Assembly (NCBI GenBank): GCA_964436765.1
Contig: CAYTEH010000040.1
Location: 1 to 6,679 of the forward strand
Direction: 5' to 3'
Length of the DNA: 6,679 bases
Source: CAYTEH01 sp964436765
GTDB lineage: Bacteria; Patescibacteriota; Gracilibacteria; Peribacterales; Peribacteraceae
Position numbers and translations under genes: made by a program. The notes beneath the pieces were generated by a model. That model made no database searches. It was not told the DNA's origin and saw nothing but the letters and a program-made list of their open reading frames with translations. Position 1 is the stretch's first letter. Each line of letters begins with the position of its first letter. Of the stretch, positions 5,489-6,679 are shown in pieces.

Positions 5489-6418
5489 TCAGGCCGCAAG
5501 AGGCTGCAGAGGACGCTTGCGCAATCCGGCAATTTTTTCGACGGGATGCGTAGGCAGGAGCCCGAACAATCTCCGCATGTTGTCTTTCACAAAACTCGCC
5601 ATCGGGCCGACTCCGATGCGGCTCGCGATCTGCGTGACCGTCGCCGCTTTTTCCCACCAGGGAATGCTGTAGACCTCCGATTCCATGTGATGCCCATGGT
5701 GACGGAACGCGTTCAGCACGCGCTTCACGAGCGGCCGCTGCGACTGGTCCACTGCGCCGACGGGAATGCTGCTCCATGTGCCTGCGTATTGACTGTGACC
5801 CCAGTGCGTATCGCCGGTGAAGAGGATCGGCATATCCGTTGCTGCAGCGAGGGCCTCCGCCAGGGCGTTCTGCCTGCGCGACATCATGGCATTGTGCTCC
5901 AGGAAGAGATGCCCTCTGCCTGCCTCCAGGATGGCTACCTGCTCTTCCAGCGGCAGGCGCGAGGCGCCGTCGGGCGCGAAATAGTGCGCAAGAATGCCGT
6001 CGAGATCGCGCGACACGATCTCCCGCACCAGTTCGTGGATGCAGATGCCCGTGGGACTGTAGACAGGATTGTGCCTGGCACGCTTGTGATGCACCACGTC
6101 GCGCGCGAACTCGCGCATCTGCCGGTGCGCGCCCATCACCACCACGTCCACGTTCTGCCGCGTGAGGATTTCGTTGTGCGCGATCACGCCCGGGTGGGCC
6201 TCATCGTGGCCGAGATCGTTATGATCGCTCACGCCCTGGTTGATGCCGGTGACGCGCGCGGTGCTGCTGAGGTCTTTCCTGGACTGCTGGCCGTCGCTCA
6301 CGTCGCTGTGCACGTGCGCATTCCAGTGGATCCGCCCGTTCTTCACGAAGAAGACATCACCGTGCTCCGGGCACTGGATGGTGCCATACCCGTGGCCGGA
6401 CGAGGCGTGTGATTCCAT
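5489..6418 (-). CDS. PHP-domain metal-dependent phosphoesterase family protein
   Basis: This 309-residue protein on the - strand has the ordered metal-binding motifs of the PHP (polymerase and histidinol phosphatase) superfamily. These are HVHSDVSDG (H35, H37, D43 region), SDHND (D65, H66), E83 in HNEILT, H98 in VMGAH, H145 in ILAHYF, an EHNA motif (174-177) and the GD-T-H motif TGDTHWGHS (D203, H205). PHP proteins are di- or trinuclear metal phosphoesterases, including nucleases such as YciV/RNase AM and histidinol phosphatase; the substrate here is not predictable. Residues about 215-309 form a C-terminal extension rich in Arg, Leu and His (HHGHH 240-244) that I do not recognise. Start ATG 6418 is backed by a -35/-10 pair with the -10 ending 8 nt upstream. 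A large + strand reading frame in the same region lacks any motif and is a shadow. Confidence 0.87.
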   Translation of the reverse strand: MESHASSGHGYGTIQCPEHGDVFFVKNGRIHWNAHVHSDVSDGQQSRKDLSSTARVTGINQGVSDHNDLGHDEAHPGVIAHNEILTRQNVDVVVMGAHRQMREFARDVVHHKRARHNPVYSPTGICIHELVREIVSRDLDGILAHYFAPDGASRLPLEEQVAILEAGRGHLFLEHNAMMSRRQNALAEALAAATDMPILFTGDTHWGHSQYAGTWSSIPVGAVDQSQRPLVKRVLNAFRHHGHHMESEVYSIPWWEKAATVTQIASRIGVGPMASFVKDNMRRLFGLLPTHPVEKIAGLRKRPLQPLAA

Positions 6419-6426
6419 TTCACCTC

Positions 6427-6454
6427 AGTGTAGTGGATCGGGCCGCGGGCTCAA
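6427..6454 (-). promoter_or_regulatory. Promoter TTGAGC-N16-TACACT for the PHP gene, leaderless
   Basis: On the - strand, TTGAGC (6454-6449), a 16-nt spacer and TACACT (6432-6427) precede the ATG at 6418 by 8 nt. The intervening GAGGTGAA could look like a Shine-Dalgarno, but it lies too close to the ATG and would hardly be in the transcript. This is the same geometry as upstream of 2890 on the other strand. Confidence 0.6.
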
Positions 6455-6500
6455 GAAAAACATCATGTAACGGTACGAACGCGGCCGGAAGCCGGCAATA

Positions 6501-6528
6501 TTGCATTTCCTCAGGATCCTTTTATGCT
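6501..6528 (+). promoter_or_regulatory. Promoter TTGCAT-N16-TATGCT for the tRNA-Gln region
   Basis: TTGCAT (6501-6506), a 16-nt spacer and TATGCT (6523-6528) match the promoter form seen at 2854-2881, including an identical -35. Transcription would start near 6535, about 12 nt before the broken tRNA copy and about 90 nt before the intact one. The two would therefore sit in one precursor. This promoter is divergent from the PHP promoter at 6427-6454. Confidence 0.55.
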
Positions 6529-6545
6529 AGGATGCTTTGCGCGCA

Positions 6546-6607
6546 TTGGGGAGTCGCCCCACCTTCGCCCGAGGCTACGGCGGGCAGGCAAGTGGTAAAG
6601 CAGTAGC
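6546..6607 (+). pseudogene. Broken 5' tRNA-Gln copy interrupted by a hairpin element
   Basis: TTGGGGAGTCGCC at 6546-6558 repeats 6625-6637 exactly. AAGTGGTAA-A-GCAGTAGC at 6590-6607 repeats 6638-6655 with one change (A6599 for G6647). Together these 31 positions are the acceptor 5' strand, D arm and first anticodon-stem strand of tRNA-Gln. A 31-nt insertion (6559-6589) separates them within the D arm. After 6607 the match ends: there is no anticodon loop, T arm or 3' acceptor strand. It cannot fold as a tRNA, so I read it as a partial duplicate, possibly a relic. The 79-bp spacing to the intact gene is close to one tRNA length, which suggests tandem duplication. Confidence 0.65.
6559..6589 (+). 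repeat. 31-nt GC-rich hairpin element inserted in the tRNA-Gln copy
   Basis: The insert folds as CCT (6562-6564) with AGG (6586-6588), a 2-nt bulge, then GCCCG (6567-6571) with CGGGC (6581-6585) around a 9-nt loop. It has no counterpart in the intact tRNA-Gln downstream, which defines its borders to within a base or two. No clear target-site duplication is seen. It is too short to be an autonomous element; it resembles the small palindromic repeats (REP- or MITE-like) dispersed in many bacterial genomes. No second copy occurs in this window. Confidence 0.55.
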
Positions 6608-6625
6608 ACGTCATAACTGTCTCGT

Positions 6626-6679
6626 TGGGGAGTCGCCAAGTGGTAAGGCAGTAGCCTCTGGAGCTACCATTCGGGGGTT
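6626..6679 (+). tRNA. tRNA-Gln (anticodon CTG), 3' end cut by the window edge
   Basis: The first 54 nt of a tRNA are present. They comprise acceptor strand TGGGGAG (6626-6632), D stem GCC/GGC (6635-6637 and 6647-6649) with a GG-containing loop, and anticodon stem GTAGC/GCTAC (6651-6655 and 6663-6667). The loop is CTCTGGA, giving anticodon CTG at 6658-6660, which reads CAG (Gln). A 5-nt variable loop follows, then the T-stem strand GGGGG (6673-6677) and the TT that begins the T loop. The U1 start is characteristic of bacterial tRNA-Gln. The T-arm 3' strand and acceptor 3' end lie beyond the window. Confidence 0.93.

Noticed and set aside
5546..6412. 288-codon + strand reading frame opposite the PHP gene
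   Set aside because: It is His/Arg/Val-rich with no recognisable motif, while the - strand frame has the full set of PHP metal motifs and a promoter; it is a shadow of high GC codon bias.
6546..6625. Reading the upstream copy as a functional tRNA (for example with a CAT anticodon at 6612-6614)
   Set aside because: The stem around the CAT would have two mismatches (A-C and C-C), and no T arm or complementary acceptor 3' strand is present.
1..6679. CRISPR array, transposase, phage, toxin-antitoxin or defence system
   Set aside because: No regularly spaced repeats, no integrase/transposase motifs and no defence-type domains were seen; the genes are mostly housekeeping.

Overview
The window looks like a compact bacterial chromosome segment with a GC-rich coding bias. 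It carries eight protein genes, seven on the + strand and one on the - strand, and ends inside a tRNA gene. Gene style and divergence suggest a Candidate Phyla Radiation type bacterium, possibly Peregrinibacteria/Peribacteria-like; this is an inference from general resemblance, not a database result. TGA ends six of the eight genes, so the code in which TGA means glycine (Gracilibacteria/Absconditabacteria) is not used here. No gene start has a convincing Shine-Dalgarno sequence.

Layout. 1-591 is rlmE (23S rRNA 2'-O-methyltransferase). A long imperfect hairpin and three CCATTTA heptamers follow. 711-1631 is an FtsE-type ABC ATPase with a long charged C-terminal tail. 1750-2811 is a divergent PurM. 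2890-3891 is an unnamed protein in which I recognise a transglutaminase-like Cys-His-Asp core. A 232-bp gap (3892-4123) holds palindromes and a possible terminator. 4124-4384 and 4484-4975 are two small unknown proteins separated by a strong hairpin. 5075-5485 is a stand-alone tandem ACT-domain protein. It converges with a PHP-domain metal-dependent phosphoesterase on the - strand (6418-5489), leaving 3 bp between the stop codons. A tRNA-Gln(CTG) gene runs off the right edge at 6626-6679, preceded by a broken 5' copy of itself split by a GC-rich hairpin element.

How it works together. This is mostly housekeeping: ribosome maturation, envelope/cell division, purine synthesis, amino-acid sensing and tRNA supply. 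It is not one functional operon; most genes appear to have their own promoter. The most coherent signal is that four genes (711, 1750, 2890 and 6418 on the - strand) have a TAYACT -10 box ending only 6-8 nt before the ATG, which predicts leaderless mRNAs. Where a -35 is visible it resembles TTGNNN with a 16-nt spacer. This pattern also decides several start codons. I see no CRISPR array, transposase, phage genes or defence system.
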